This document shows positions 1 to 9,788 of a stretch of DNA of 40,289 nt, piece after piece; position 1 is the first letter of the stretch, and the number at the start of each line of letters is the position of its first letter. The position numbers were made by a program, and so were the translations under genes. This DNA comes from Marinobacter sp. (GTDB lineage Bacteria > Pseudomonadota > Gammaproteobacteria > Pseudomonadales > Oleiphilaceae), in the NCBI GenBank assembly GCA_022014155.1, contig JAKLLS010000018.1, positions 1 through 40,289 of the forward strand, in the 5' to 3' direction. Under the pieces are notes generated by a model, which did not search any database, was not told where the DNA came from, and saw only the letters and a list, made by a program, of their open reading frames with translations.

Positions 1-28
1 GATCCGACATTTTTTTGGAGCTGTATCA

Positions 29-1612
29 ATGTCGGATCAATCCTCCCTTCTTGTTGAAAAACTCTGGCAACTCAAGCGACGGATCGATAAGGGCGAATGC
101 CCGGACATCGCTTTTGTGCATCTGAATAACCTGCTGCGGGAACCCGGCTATCGCAGTGATGTGTTACGCCGTGTCGAGTCGTCCGGTACCGAACGCCTGA
201 AACGACTCGCCGAAGACATCCGCACTCTGGACTCGGGAGCACCGCTGATGGCAACACCTGCGGTGCAGACCTCTGCAACACGATCGCCAGCGACCAAGCA
301 GAAGTCCCAATCCTGGCTTCGCCGGAACCTGATCTGGATGACGCCGGTGACCGTGGCTGCGGCAATCACCGCGGTTGGTTTCACTGCATTTGAACCTCAA
401 ACCATCCGGGTACACGAAGACATCGTTGTAGACACGGTCTGGGAATCGGGCAAGACATACATCCTGGAGAAATCGATTTTTGTCGAGGGCGCAGACCTGA
501 CCCTTGAGAGCGGCGTCACGGTAAAAGGCGATAACGGATCAGCACTGATTGTCACCAGAGGCAGCAAACTGTTTTCCCGCGGTCGCCCCGACAGCCCGGT
601 CGTCTTCACCAGCAACCAACCCGAGGGTCAGCGTGCCCGCGGCGACTGGGGAGGTATCGTCGTGCTCGGCAAGGCACCGGTCAATCAACCCGACGCAGCC
701 ATTGAGGGCATCTCCGGAAACGATGCCAGGGGCAGCTTCGGGGGCAACGACAACCGTTACAGTTGCGGTGTTATCGAATACACCCGCATTGAATTCGCCG
801 GTTTCGAAGTCTACAAAAACAACGAACTCAACGGTCTCACTCTTGGCGGCTGTGGCAGCGACACCATCGTCCGGAATGTACAGGTACATCGCGCCCTGGA
901 TGATGGCATTGAGATGTTTGGTGGTTCTGTCGATCTCAAGAATATTGTGGTGACCGGTGCCGCAGATGACAGTATTGACTGGGATTGGGGCTGGACCGGA
1001 CGAGTACAGTTCCTGATTGTCCAGCAACATACGGATGTGGGAGACAATGCCTTTGAAGGCGACAACAATGGAAACGACCACCAGGCCCAACCAAGATCGG
1101 AGCCCACCTTCTACAACGTCACCCTTGTCGGCACCGGACAGACTGCGAAAAAGCATCGGGGCATGGTACTGCGTGAGGGCAGCGGAGGGCACTTCCATAA
1201 CATGATCATCGACAGCTACGGGATTGAAACCATCGACTTGAGGGACGAAGTCGCATCGCTGATTGCCAAAGGTGCGCTAACCTTCTCCAATAACCTGATT
1301 GCCAATAGCGGCAAGCTCGGCAAAAGTTCCGATGAATCAGGCCAGGATAATGATGACTTTGGTTTCAGCGAAGGCCAATGGCTGACGGCTGCGGATCAGG
1401 ACAACCTTCGACGTCTCGACAGTGCGCTGCATGTGACAGCCAGGGACCCGGTGAACCCTGACTTCCAGACCCGAGTGCAAATGCGCCAGATGAAAGCAAC
1501 ACAGCCACCAAAATCCGAGTTCTTCGACGAGTCGGCAAACTATGTAGGAGCCCTGAATCCACGCCTGCAATCCAGCTGGCTAGCCGACTGGACAGCCTAC
1601 CCTGAGCGCTGA
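29..1612 (+). CDS. Membrane-anchored beta-helix-like repeat protein, function unknown
   Basis: A 527-residue protein with three parts. Residues 1-100 are a charged, probably cytoplasmic head with no motif I recognise. Residues 101-120 form one hydrophobic segment (LIWMTPVTVAAAITAVGF) that reads as a transmembrane anchor. The rest is a long extracytoplasmic domain rich in Gly, Asn and Asp with short beta-strand-like runs such as GDWGGIVVLGKAP. This style is typical of parallel beta-helix surface or lipoproteins found in Bacteroidetes and marine gammaproteobacteria. A TTGGAG ribosome-binding site lies about 8 nt before the ATG. The gene may be the last of an operon entering from the left. The head-TM-exterior topology resembles anti-sigma or signalling proteins, but no zinc-finger anti-sigma motif is visible. 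Function is not assigned. Confidence 0.85.
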   Translation: MSDQSSLLVEKLWQLKRRIDKGECPDIAFVHLNNLLREPGYRSDVLRRVESSGTERLKRLAEDIRTLDSGAPLMATPAVQTSATRSPATKQKSQSWLRRNLIWMTPVTVAAAITAVGFTAFEPQTIRVHEDIVVDTVWESGKTYILEKSIFVEGADLTLESGVTVKGDNGSALIVTRGSKLFSRGRPDSPVVFTSNQPEGQRARGDWGGIVVLGKAPVNQPDAAIEGISGNDARGSFGGNDNRYSCGVIEYTRIEFAGFEVYKNNELNGLTLGGCGSDTIVRNVQVHRALDDGIEMFGGSVDLKNIVVTGAADDSIDWDWGWTGRVQFLIVQQHTDVGDNAFEGDNNGNDHQAQPRSEPTFYNVTLVGTGQTAKKHRGMVLREGSGGHFHNMIIDSYGIETIDLRDEVASLIAKGALTFSNNLIANSGKLGKSSDESGQDNDDFGFSEGQWLTAADQDNLRRLDSALHVTARDPVNPDFQTRVQMRQMKATQPPKSEFFDESANYVGALNPRLQSSWLADWTAYPER

Positions 1613-1620
1613 CCCCGGAC

Positions 1621-1646
1621 CTGCACACCGTCATAGCGGTGTGCAG
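1621..1646. terminator. Perfect 10-bp stem-loop between convergent genes
   Basis: CTGCACACCG and CGGTGTGCAG pair perfectly around a 6-nt loop, just after the stop of the beta-helix gene and overlapping the last codons of the opposite diguanylate cyclase. There is no clear T-run on either side, so it may be a weak bidirectional terminator or an mRNA 3'-end stabiliser. Confidence 0.4.
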
Positions 1647-3925
1647 ACGGGACATCCTTCTATCCGGTCCCTGCCACCTTCCTTGGCCCTGTACAGGGCC
1701 CGATCGGCCAGCCCCAACAGAGAGTCGGGATCATTGCTGCACTCCGGCCAACCGGCAACACCCACCGACAACGTCACGCCCCCCAGATCCTGATCGCCGT
1801 GGTAGATGTGAACGGTTCGAATCGCCCGACACAGATTTTCAGCCTTTTCCCGGGCTGCGGACAGGTTTGCCCCCGGCATAATAACGACAAACTCCTCACC
1901 CCCATACCTGCACACCACATCGCTGTCCCGAAACTGTTGCAACAACACCCCGGCCACGGTCTTCAGTGCACTGTCACCCGCTTCGTGGCCATGGGTATCG
2001 TTAAACAGCTTGAAATGATCAATATCGACAATCAGCAGCGCCAGCGGCACCTGGTTCCGTACCGCACCCGCTCTCTCATGTTTCAGTAGCTGGTTGAAGT
2101 AACGTCTGTTGTGCAATCCCGTCAGCGCATCCTCGTAGGAGTACTTCTGTAATTCTTCGTGCAAGCGGATACTGGACAATGTAATGCCAATCCGCTGCAA
2201 CCCCTGTTCCAGAGCATGGATTAACCGGGCCGCACCATAGCCATTGCCCTGTTCTGAAAAGTTCTCGGGGATTTCGACCATCAACAATCCCATCACCAGG
2301 GCCCCTTCACTGGCTGACTGAACCGTAACCCAGAAACACGCCGTTCCTTCCAGCACCTCCTGCGGTGAAGCGACCTTATCCATAGGTGTCTCCCGATAGC
2401 GGGAAGGAACCTCGGTGGGCGAAGGCAACTCTTCAGAGGTATCAAGAATCAACGCAAACTCCGGAATTTTTCCGGCGTAACCCCAATGGCTGAGTCGTTC
2501 ATACGTCCTGCCTTCATCACGACGCACGTATAGCGCTCCGCTTAATGGACTGCAAAGATCCGGCATGACGCGGGCAAGGTATTTGAACGCCTGGTTGAGC
2601 CCGAAGCAATCCTGAAGCCCGGCGATAATGTCATTGAGCATCCGGTTTTTTTCATTTTCGAAGGTAAGCAATCGCACCCTTGCCTGTTCCCGTCGGGCCA
2701 GGGTCTCGGCCTTCTCCGTGCGCTCGGCAACCTGTTGCTCCAGTGACAGGGTCAGCCGGTACAACGCTTGCTGGGTGCGGGCGTAATGCCACAGCGAGAT
2801 CACGACCACCGCCAGTGCAAACAGCAGCGCCCCCCAACTGACCGGCACCCGCCCCCAAGGCAACACTCCGTGTGCCACGGCCATATCCACAATCAAAAAC
2901 AGACAAAAGATGGCATACGCCAACAGGATGATGCGTTGTTCCAGCAGCAGGTGTTTGAAACGATAAATGACCACCACGGTAATGGTCACCAGGGATACCA
3001 GGAACAGGGCGTCAAACGGCGGGAACGTTGACGACAGATTGATGGCGCCACTCAGCGATAGCCCTATTGCCGATACGACATAGGCCAGATGAACCTTCCA
3101 TACCAGATTGATCATCCGTGGGCGATGATCGGCAAGCCACTGTTCGAGCAGTAACGCCATGGCAACCGGCAGCAGGTAATAGGATCCCGCGGCCAGGTAA
3201 TCCCAGACCAGCGGCACATTCCACAATAACTGGCTGGCCTGGCTATCGGCCAGCAACATTGCCCCCGATGAAAACGCGAACAGGGCAAGGCTGGCAAACG
3301 TTTTTTTCTTCGTCTGAAGCGCCGAGAAAATCAGCGCCAGCAAACCAATCAGCATCGAAAGCGCCGCGATAACCAGCGCTTCCAGGGAGTTCTCAAGGAT
3401 GTACAGCACCAGACCCGGTCGATTCATAATCGACACTTCGCCCCACAGCCCGATATCGGTGTAATCCGAGAACACTCTGAAGTACAGATACTTGCCTTCA
3501 AACCCATCAGGCAGGCTGATTTCATGCCAGGGCCAGCCTTCAAAACGGCCACGGCCCAGCTCATCAAAGGTGCCGTACTGGTAGATTTTCTGGCCGTCGA
3601 AATACACCTGAACGATCAGGTCAACACTGAAGATGTAAAGGACCGGCTCCTGCCACTCCCCGTCAGGAAGCATTACCCGGAACCAGACGTGCTCACGACC
3701 ATCACGGTTGGGAGGATTGGATGGAAAACCAATGGAGCGCCAGCCCTCCTCCCCGGGGCCATCCAGGGTCCATGCCGGGGTACCATCACTGCGGAACGGG
3801 GAGTCACCCCAGCGATACTCCCAGCCATCGGATAGCGTCTGGGATGCAGCCGAAGCAGCACCGAATGGTAGGAGGCAGACCGCCAGAATAATCAGTCTGG
3901 CGAGATAGAGTGGTACAAAGCGCAT
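1631..3925 (-). CDS. Diguanylate cyclase with 7TM sensor module (7TMR-DISM, GAF-like, GGDEF)
   Basis: Synthesises cyclic-di-GMP from two GTP in response to a signal sensed at the membrane. From the chosen start (MRFVPLYLARL) the 764-residue protein has a signal peptide, a periplasmic jelly-roll-like domain (about 30-170), about seven transmembrane helices (about 180-385), a coiled coil, a GAF-like region (about 430-590) and a C-terminal GGDEF domain. The active-site motif is GGEEF at 675-679. RDSD lies exactly five residues before it and is a proper inhibitory I-site, so product feedback is expected. The protein ends with a CPVC tail. In-frame starts at 3934 and 3970 are possible, but the ATG at 3925 gives the best signal peptide and follows AGGA by 10 nt. 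It is separated from the upstream TRAP gene by about 180 bp. Confidence 0.93.
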   Translation of the reverse strand: MRFVPLYLARLIILAVCLLPFGAASAASQTLSDGWEYRWGDSPFRSDGTPAWTLDGPGEEGWRSIGFPSNPPNRDGREHVWFRVMLPDGEWQEPVLYIFSVDLIVQVYFDGQKIYQYGTFDELGRGRFEGWPWHEISLPDGFEGKYLYFRVFSDYTDIGLWGEVSIMNRPGLVLYILENSLEALVIAALSMLIGLLALIFSALQTKKKTFASLALFAFSSGAMLLADSQASQLLWNVPLVWDYLAAGSYYLLPVAMALLLEQWLADHRPRMINLVWKVHLAYVVSAIGLSLSGAINLSSTFPPFDALFLVSLVTITVVVIYRFKHLLLEQRIILLAYAIFCLFLIVDMAVAHGVLPWGRVPVSWGALLFALAVVVISLWHYARTQQALYRLTLSLEQQVAERTEKAETLARREQARVRLLTFENEKNRMLNDIIAGLQDCFGLNQAFKYLARVMPDLCSPLSGALYVRRDEGRTYERLSHWGYAGKIPEFALILDTSEELPSPTEVPSRYRETPMDKVASPQEVLEGTACFWVTVQSASEGALVMGLLMVEIPENFSEQGNGYGAARLIHALEQGLQRIGITLSSIRLHEELQKYSYEDALTGLHNRRYFNQLLKHERAGAVRNQVPLALLIVDIDHFKLFNDTHGHEAGDSALKTVAGVLLQQFRDSDVVCRYGGEEFVVIMPGANLSAAREKAENLCRAIRTVHIYHGDQDLGGVTLSVGVAGWPECSNDPDSLLGLADRALYRAKEGGRDRIEGCPVCTPL

Positions 3926-4104
3926 CCTTGGCATGTCCTGCAGGGTTGATCTGCCATGAGTATAAGACACGCCGGAGCTTCACACTGCATTCTTCTGAGG
4001 AATGGCAATGTTTGACGATCCGGTTACACAGCCAGGCCGATAGGGGGCACACAGGAGGACATATTGCCGCCCCCAGTGCCCTCACCGGTATTGCCGGAAC
4101 CGTA

Positions 4105-5184
4105 TCAGTCGGTGGAGATACTGTTCAGGTAAGCCTTGTCAGAGATATTGGTCCACTGGCGGATCTGCTTCAGATACTCGCGCTGGGAAGTAATGATTTC
4201 CTTTGCCAGCGGATCCTTCTCGGCCTCCTGGGCCAGCAGCTTATCGGTCGCATTGCGGAGTGCTTCGATCACTTCCGGCGGGAAAGTCTTGTGGGTCACG
4301 TTGGGATAGTCTTCCTTCATGCGATCCCAGGCTTCACCACTTTCATGCATGGTCTGGATGTACATGTCGTAGGCAGCGGTACGCATGGCCACCCGCAGGA
4401 TCTCCTGAAGGTCTTCGGGCAGGCTGTCCCAGGTTTTCTGATTGATCAGGAACTGCACTTCCGCGCCCGGTTCCTGCCAGCCAGCGTAGTAGTAATCGGC
4501 GATCTGGTGGAAACCCATGGGCAGATCCAGGGCCGGCCCGACCCACTCAAGGGCATCAATGGTGCCACGCTCCAAGGCGGTGTATAGCTCCCCGGGAGGA
4601 ATATTGGTGACAGCCACCCCCAGCTCAGCCATGACTTCTCCGGCAAAACCCGGCGTGCGCATTTTCAGGCCCTTCAGATCGTCCAGGGAGGTGATTTCCT
4701 CACGGAACCAACCGCCCATCTGATTACCGGTATTGCCACCTGGGAACGACAACAAACCGTATGGCTTGTAGACCTTTTCCATCAGCTCCATGCCGCCACC
4801 GTAATAGAACCAGGCATATTGTTCCGGGGCCAGCATACCGAATGGAACCGTGGTGAAGTACATGGCGTTGGGAATCGAGCCCTTGTAATAATAAGAGGCG
4901 GTGTGCCCCATGTCGTACTGGCCCTGACGCACCAGGTCAAAAATACCGAACGGCGCCTTGTGCTTGTTGGAGGAATCAATACGGAACTTCAGACGCCCAT
5001 TGGACATCTTTTCAGCCATCGCGGCCATACTGCGGGGTGTTTCTCCCAGGATCGGGGATCCTGGCCCCCAGGTTTCGGCCAGTCGGATGGTGTAAGTTTT
5101 TTCGGCCATCAGCGAAGTGCTGATCAGCGACAGCACCAGCGCAAACGCCGCGAGGATCGGTGTGCGAAAAGTTATTGTTGGCAT
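4105..5184 (-). CDS. TRAP transporter solute-binding protein, DctP family
   Basis: Periplasmic binding protein that would deliver an organic acid, perhaps a 2-oxo or carboxylic acid, to a TRAP membrane permease. It has 359 residues with a clean signal peptide ending near SLMA (residue 27). The mature region carries family features: AETWGPGSPILGETPR near the N terminus, the QMGGWFREEI segment and LKMRTPGFAGEV, in which the Arg normally clamps the substrate carboxylate, followed by ALEWVGPALD. It resembles the TakP-like subgroup. No dctQ or dctM permease genes lie on either side, so it must work with a permease encoded elsewhere or act as an orphan sensor protein. It is preceded by a hairpin after the acylase gene and is probably expressed from its own promoter. 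The ligand cannot be read from sequence. Confidence 0.93.
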   Translation of the reverse strand: MPTITFRTPILAAFALVLSLISTSLMAEKTYTIRLAETWGPGSPILGETPRSMAAMAEKMSNGRLKFRIDSSNKHKAPFGIFDLVRQGQYDMGHTASYYYKGSIPNAMYFTTVPFGMLAPEQYAWFYYGGGMELMEKVYKPYGLLSFPGGNTGNQMGGWFREEITSLDDLKGLKMRTPGFAGEVMAELGVAVTNIPPGELYTALERGTIDALEWVGPALDLPMGFHQIADYYYAGWQEPGAEVQFLINQKTWDSLPEDLQEILRVAMRTAAYDMYIQTMHESGEAWDRMKEDYPNVTHKTFPPEVIEALRNATDKLLAQEAEKDPLAKEIITSQREYLKQIRQWTNISDKAYLNSISTD

Positions 5185-5252
5185 CGTCTTACCTGTTGTC
5201 GGTTATTGTCTGAGAATCCCGACAATAGTAGCGTGCCAAATACCGCTTAGCC

Positions 5253-5288
5253 AATGCAGCGGGCACCTATCCCTGCGCCCGCTGCATT
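5253..5288 (-). terminator. Strong 12-bp stem-loop after the acylase gene
   Basis: AATGCAGCGGGC at 5253-5264 pairs perfectly with GCCCGCTGCATT at 5277-5288 around a 12-nt loop. It starts 7 nt beyond the acylase stop codon, in the right place for a terminator of that minus-strand gene. It lacks an immediate run of T on the minus strand, so termination may be partial. Confidence 0.5.
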
Positions 5289-5295
5289 GAAGCAA

Positions 5296-7791
5296 TTATT
5301 TCTGTCGCGCCAGCTCCACCAGGCGATACTCTACAAGCGCTGGATCGCTCTCTATCTCGTCCTGAGCGTAGGGGAAGCGTATCCATTGTTTGCCGGAGTA
5401 GGCCTCGGTCATATCCTTGTAATAGGGCGACGCCGGATCAGTGGACTGGGAATAGGTCACAAATCCTTCCGCAACCGGCTGCCCCTCATCATCCCATGTC
5501 ACCGTCTGGATATAGCTATTGCCAAACTTGACGTCGTACCGGCCATCGCTGATATCGTTTGGCCGCGAACTGGCAATGGTGAACGCACCTTCGAACCCTT
5601 CACCACCAAATACCGGGATCACGGTATCGTGAATACCGGAAACCTGGAGGTCACCCATGGCGGCGTCCATCGCCATCGGTGAGTCCTGGATGGCTTTCAC
5701 GCCATCGGCAAACGCCGCCTCAACCAGCGGGCTGAGAACGTTGAGCGTCGCCGGCGTGTTGACCGGGTCGGCAGGATCAAACGGGGTTAGCCATTTGTCC
5801 GGGGATTCCACGGGTAACGGATCAATGTTACGCCAGAACTCACGCCAGATATGACCGCCTACCGAGCCCAGGTTATGGGTGCCGTCCCAGGCCTGCAATA
5901 CTGCACAGGCTTCGGCAATATCCACCGGTTGAGCGTCGCTGCTCAACAAAGTGCCGAGCGGGCAATAGGCATTCAGCACCGCTTCACGCGCCAGCTGTTC
6001 GGACTGTAACGAGCTGTCCAGAACGATATCCTGCAGATTGGCCAGATCGAAACCGGTGCTGCCCGGTTTGCCATCGGAGCCATCGAGACGCTGGATGACC
6101 TGCTGCATACATTTGCGGGTACGCAAGGTTCGCGGGGTTTCTTCGTCACCGATGATGGCGGCGAACCCGGTCAGCGGTTCCGCGGGATTGGTTACCCAGT
6201 AGCTGTCATTACAGTTGTGTACCCAGTCATCCCGATGCAGAGACGGAAGGTTGGCGCGGCCAAAGACACCTTCAGCCGGAGCATCCGCGTCCGTATCCCA
6301 CTGACAATCAGCGCGGGCACCGTCCATCAGCGGCAGGCCCGGAGCCAACAGATCAAATACCGGGGACAACAGGGTCGTACAGGCCTGTGCCTTGGCATCG
6401 GGCACATTGGGCACCACGGTCAGGTCACCGTAATAGGCCGGCTTCCCGGGGCCGGTTGCCACCGTATTGACCCAGGGCACACCGAGCACGCTGCCATGCA
6501 GTTCCACGAACTCCTCGAAACTGTCGGCCTGGTTCCAGCGGAAGAACTGGTTCAGCAGGCGATCATTCTCGGCGTTGGCATCACGCAGGGTGTAAGCCTT
6601 GGCCGTAGACCAGTTCAGTATCGGCACCCCCGCCGCCTCAAAGGTCAGCATGGGGCCGTAACGGGAACTGTAGAGCGTACGGGTGACATCACTCACCTCG
6701 CCGTTTTCATTCATCGCCTGCACGGTGATGTCAGTAGCCTCCATATCCACAAACTCACCCTCGTACAGATACTGGGTGGGGTCGGCGGGGTTCAGGGTTA
6801 ATTCATAGAAACTGAAGCGATAGGCGGTGGAAACGGTGTGGCTCCAGGCAAACTGATCATTGAAGCCAATCAGCACCGCTGGCAGGCCATAAAGTGCCGC
6901 CCCCATAATCTCGGTCTGATCCCCGACTTTAAGGTGCGCGAGGTACAGCCGTTCGGTCTTCTCCCAGGGAAAATGAGGATTACCGAACAACATGGACTCG
7001 CCGGTGCGACTGGCACCTGCGGATAAACCATACATGTTGCTGCCGATTGCCAGTTCATCCGCAAACGGGAAAGGCATGTCTTCGCTGCCATCAATGCCAG
7101 CGTCGGCGAGCGCATCCAGAATCTGATCCGCTGACAGCTCCGGCACGTCGGTCGCCGGCGGCTGAGCCGTCGCCACGCCATCAACAAAGACCGATGACGA
7201 TGCCAGAACCGCAAGGCGGAGATACCTGCGGTACATATCGTCCTCTTCCATCGGCATCAGCCAGGGTTCACCACGACAGGCCTCATGACGCCCCGGATGC
7301 TCACCGCTCCGCAGTTCCCGCAAGTAGCGGTTAAACCCGGCAACGTAGCCACGGGATGCTTCTCCCACTTCCGGATCACTACCCGTTTTAAGGGGCTCAA
7401 TGGCCTCGTCCGTTACAGTTGCCCGCCAGAAAAAGTCGGCGTTGAGGTTGGTGGTCGTCGCACCATTGGACGGGATCTGATAGGTGCCATCGGCCCCGAG
7501 GAAACGGGCACGTATGCCTCGAACGGTCAGGGTGTCCTCCGACAGCAGGCAGAGATTGTCTTCTGCCTGGGCATAACCGTAGGCGTATCCCATGCTGGCG
7601 AAGTCATCGGCTTCGATGTGGGGAATACCGAAAGCGGTACGCTTGAGGGTTGCCTTGAAGAGTTGCTGTTCACCACCAACGACAGGCGCCGAGGTATTTG
7701 AGTCATCGTCACTGCCGCCACTGCTGCTCAGGCAGCCGGAAAGCAGGATTGCCGTCAGAGCAACCCCGCCCAGTTTTATTGTAGGTATCAT
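5296..7791 (-). CDS. Penicillin acylase family (Ntn-hydrolase) lipoprotein
   Basis: A self-processing amide hydrolase likely anchored in the cell envelope. The 831-residue precursor begins with a lipoprotein signal and lipobox LLSGC (Cys20) followed by a Ser/Gly/Asp linker. An alpha-chain region (about 45-250) leads to GSNMYG, where Ser251 should become the N-terminal nucleophile of the beta chain after autocleavage, as in the SNMW of penicillin G acylase. NPHFPW (His273) is the conserved downstream segment. This family includes penicillin, cephalosporin, aculeacin and acyl-homoserine-lactone acylases; the sequence alone does not tell which amide is cleaved. GGAAGAG lies 4 nt before the ATG. 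The gene stands alone between an MCP and the TRAP binding protein. Confidence 0.93.
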   Translation of the reverse strand: MIPTIKLGGVALTAILLSGCLSSSGGSDDDSNTSAPVVGGEQQLFKATLKRTAFGIPHIEADDFASMGYAYGYAQAEDNLCLLSEDTLTVRGIRARFLGADGTYQIPSNGATTTNLNADFFWRATVTDEAIEPLKTGSDPEVGEASRGYVAGFNRYLRELRSGEHPGRHEACRGEPWLMPMEEDDMYRRYLRLAVLASSSVFVDGVATAQPPATDVPELSADQILDALADAGIDGSEDMPFPFADELAIGSNMYGLSAGASRTGESMLFGNPHFPWEKTERLYLAHLKVGDQTEIMGAALYGLPAVLIGFNDQFAWSHTVSTAYRFSFYELTLNPADPTQYLYEGEFVDMEATDITVQAMNENGEVSDVTRTLYSSRYGPMLTFEAAGVPILNWSTAKAYTLRDANAENDRLLNQFFRWNQADSFEEFVELHGSVLGVPWVNTVATGPGKPAYYGDLTVVPNVPDAKAQACTTLLSPVFDLLAPGLPLMDGARADCQWDTDADAPAEGVFGRANLPSLHRDDWVHNCNDSYWVTNPAEPLTGFAAIIGDEETPRTLRTRKCMQQVIQRLDGSDGKPGSTGFDLANLQDIVLDSSLQSEQLAREAVLNAYCPLGTLLSSDAQPVDIAEACAVLQAWDGTHNLGSVGGHIWREFWRNIDPLPVESPDKWLTPFDPADPVNTPATLNVLSPLVEAAFADGVKAIQDSPMAMDAAMGDLQVSGIHDTVIPVFGGEGFEGAFTIASSRPNDISDGRYDVKFGNSYIQTVTWDDEGQPVAEGFVTYSQSTDPASPYYKDMTEAYSGKQWIRFPYAQDEIESDPALVEYRLVELARQK

Positions 7792-7887
7792 TGTCTCTTC
7801 CGTCGTTGTTATTGTTGATCACAAAGCTGACGCTCTGTCACCAATAAACGAACAACGGAGAGAAAGGGTTCCCTTTACCCGTTCAAT

Positions 7888-9564
7888 TTATACCTTGAAC
7901 TGGCCGACCAGGGTCCGCAGGCTCTCGCCCAGACGCGCCAACTCATGGCTTGCCTCATTGGTCTGGGTCACGCCGGTATCGCTACGCTGGGCCGCATCCA
8001 CAATGCGTACTACATTCTGATTGATCTCTTCAGCCACCTGGCTTTGCTGCTCGGCCGCCGTTGCGATCTGGGTGACCTGATCGTGAATCTGGCCAACGGA
8101 TTTTTCGATGGTCCCCAGCGCACTGGTGGCGTGATTGATCCGCTCAACGGTTTCCGTGGAGTGATCACGGGACGCGTTCATACGATCAACCGCTGCCCGC
8201 GACTCGCTGACGAAGCCACCAATCATCTCGCGAATCTGATCCGCTGACTCGGCACTGCGCTTGGCCAACTGTCGGACTTCATCGGCCACCACCGAGAAAC
8301 CGCGACCATGTTCACCAGCCCGTGCCGCTTCAATAGCCGCGTTCAGTGCCAGTAGATTGGTCTGTTCGGTGACGGCATGGATAACATCCAGTACCTGCTG
8401 AATATCATCGGACTTCTCCGCCAGGGCATTGATGCTGCGGGCAGTCTCGTCAATTTCGCCGGATAGCCGGTTAACCGCAGCTTGCGCATTGGTGATGGTT
8501 TCACCACCATCACGGGCCATGCGATCTGCATCCGAGGCGGCACTCTCGACCTCATTGGCGTTGCCGGATATCTGTTGGATCGTCGCCGCCATTTCATTGA
8601 TCGCCGAAGCAATCTGATCGGTTTCCGATCCCTGCTCCTGGACGGAGGTGCGGGTTTCGTTCGCCACCCGGCTCAGTTCTTCGGCAGCCGAGGCCACCTG
8701 ATCCGTGGTGTTGCCCACCTCACGCATGGTGTTCTGGATCTTGATGACAAAGTTATTAAAGCGCCGTCCCAACTCCGCCAGCTCATCCGTGCCCTCGTCA
8801 GGCAGACGCTGGCGCAGATCGCCCTCACCGTCAGCAATCTCCTGCATCATGTCACTGACAACTTTCAGCGGCCTGGTCACCGTGCGACCGACAAACAGGC
8901 CGATAAACAGGGCTACCAGAACCACGACAACGGTCACCATCAGGATAATGCCAAGAGTCGCCTGGATATTCTGTTCGATATCTTTGCGAGCAGCGTTGAC
9001 CACGGCGTCTACATCCGTCACATACACACCCGCACCGACCATCCAGTCCCAGCCCGGGATAAGCGTCGAATAGGACACCTTGGGTTCTTCATTGCCTGAA
9101 GCCGGGTTCATCCAGTCGTACCCATAAAAGCCACCACTGTCCGCGGCATCAAACAGATTGCCAACCAACTTTCTGAGTATCGGATTATCCGTGGGACCTT
9201 CCTTTGAAGGATCGGGGGCATAGGCCAGGTTGTACACGTCCCGGGTATACGCAAATACATAATTGGTTTTATCGAAACGGATCGAACGCAATCGAGCTGC
9301 CGCAGCCTCCTTGGCTTCCCGCTCCGACAGGTCGGGGTCGTTCTTTGCTTCCATGACCACGGCACGGGCCGCATCCACCAGATTCTTCAGCCCGGTTTTG
9401 CGGGCATCCAGCAGGCTGTCCTCCAGACGCTCGAGCTCTGCCTCTCCGTTCGCACTGATCTGACTCGCGGTAACCCAGGCTATTGTTGCAGCCGTCAGCA
9501 GGACGGGCACCAATACGGCCAGTAGTAGTCGGGATCGGATTTTCAGTCGGGTCATCAGTGTCAT
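7888..9564 (-). CDS. Methyl-accepting chemotaxis protein with Cache sensor
   Basis: Transmembrane chemoreceptor that controls CheA and flagellar rotation. From the ATG at 9564 the 558-residue protein has TM1 (about 11-33), a periplasmic single-Cache domain (about 40-195, with the YVFAYTRD and [11 protein letters not shown] segments typical of sCache_2), TM2 (about 203-225), HAMP (226-279) and a long signalling helix hairpin. The highly conserved tip reads [19 protein letters not shown]. It lacks a C-terminal NWETF-like pentapeptide, so it probably depends on other receptors for efficient methylation. An upstream in-frame GTG at 9609 exists but would put a polar extension before TM1. sCache_2 receptors often bind small carboxylic acids, which would fit the neighbouring TRAP binding protein, but that link is inference. 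Confidence 0.93.
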   Translation of the reverse strand: MTLMTRLKIRSRLLLAVLVPVLLTAATIAWVTASQISANGEAELERLEDSLLDARKTGLKNLVDAARAVVMEAKNDPDLSEREAKEAAAARLRSIRFDKTNYVFAYTRDVYNLAYAPDPSKEGPTDNPILRKLVGNLFDAADSGGFYGYDWMNPASGNEEPKVSYSTLIPGWDWMVGAGVYVTDVDAVVNAARKDIEQNIQATLGIILMVTVVVVLVALFIGLFVGRTVTRPLKVVSDMMQEIADGEGDLRQRLPDEGTDELAELGRRFNNFVIKIQNTMREVGNTTDQVASAAEELSRVANETRTSVQEQGSETDQIASAINEMAATIQQISGNANEVESAASDADRMARDGGETITNAQAAVNRLSGEIDETARSINALAEKSDDIQQVLDVIHAVTEQTNLLALNAAIEAARAGEHGRGFSVVADEVRQLAKRSAESADQIREMIGGFVSESRAAVDRMNASRDHSTETVERINHATSALGTIEKSVGQIHDQVTQIATAAEQQSQVAEEINQNVVRIVDAAQRSDTGVTQTNEASHELARLGESLRTLVGQFKV

Positions 9565-9730
9565 TGGTATGTATCCATTATTATCGGTGCTTGAGATGCA
9601 ATTATGCACAGGCCCGCAAACGCATCTGTTCCAGTTTGTTAAGGCGGTGTTACCAGAGTTCGTCGCGGGAACGGGTTGCAGCCACGAATCCGTTTAACGA
9701 CAGTTGATTATGATAGGAAACGTATCGGCC

Positions 9731-9745
9731 AGTCCGTGACGGACT
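9731..9745. promoter_or_regulatory. 15-bp palindrome in divergent intergenic region
   Basis: AGTCCGT-G-ACGGACT is a perfect 7-bp inverted repeat with a single central base, 44 bp upstream of the SixA-CHAD start and within the 224-bp gap shared with the divergent MCP gene. Its position suits an operator for a dimeric regulator. I see no strong sigma-70 promoter beside it. Confidence 0.35.
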
Positions 9746-9788
9746 TGAATCCGGTATAGACTAAAGTACCAGACACCGGAGGCCACCC

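Noticed and set aside
539..1198. A 219-residue open frame antisense to the beta-helix gene
   Set aside because: Low-complexity hydrophobic translation that mirrors Asn/Asp-rich sense codons; no ribosome site.
5218..5240. Sigma-54 promoter upstream of the TRAP binding protein
   Set aside because: The minus strand has a perfect TTGGCACG -24 half, but the -12 GC is missing at the required 10-bp spacing.
7861..7885. AAAGGG-TT-CCCTTT palindrome after the MCP gene
   Set aside because: The loop is only 2 nt and there is no T-run; too short to call a terminator.
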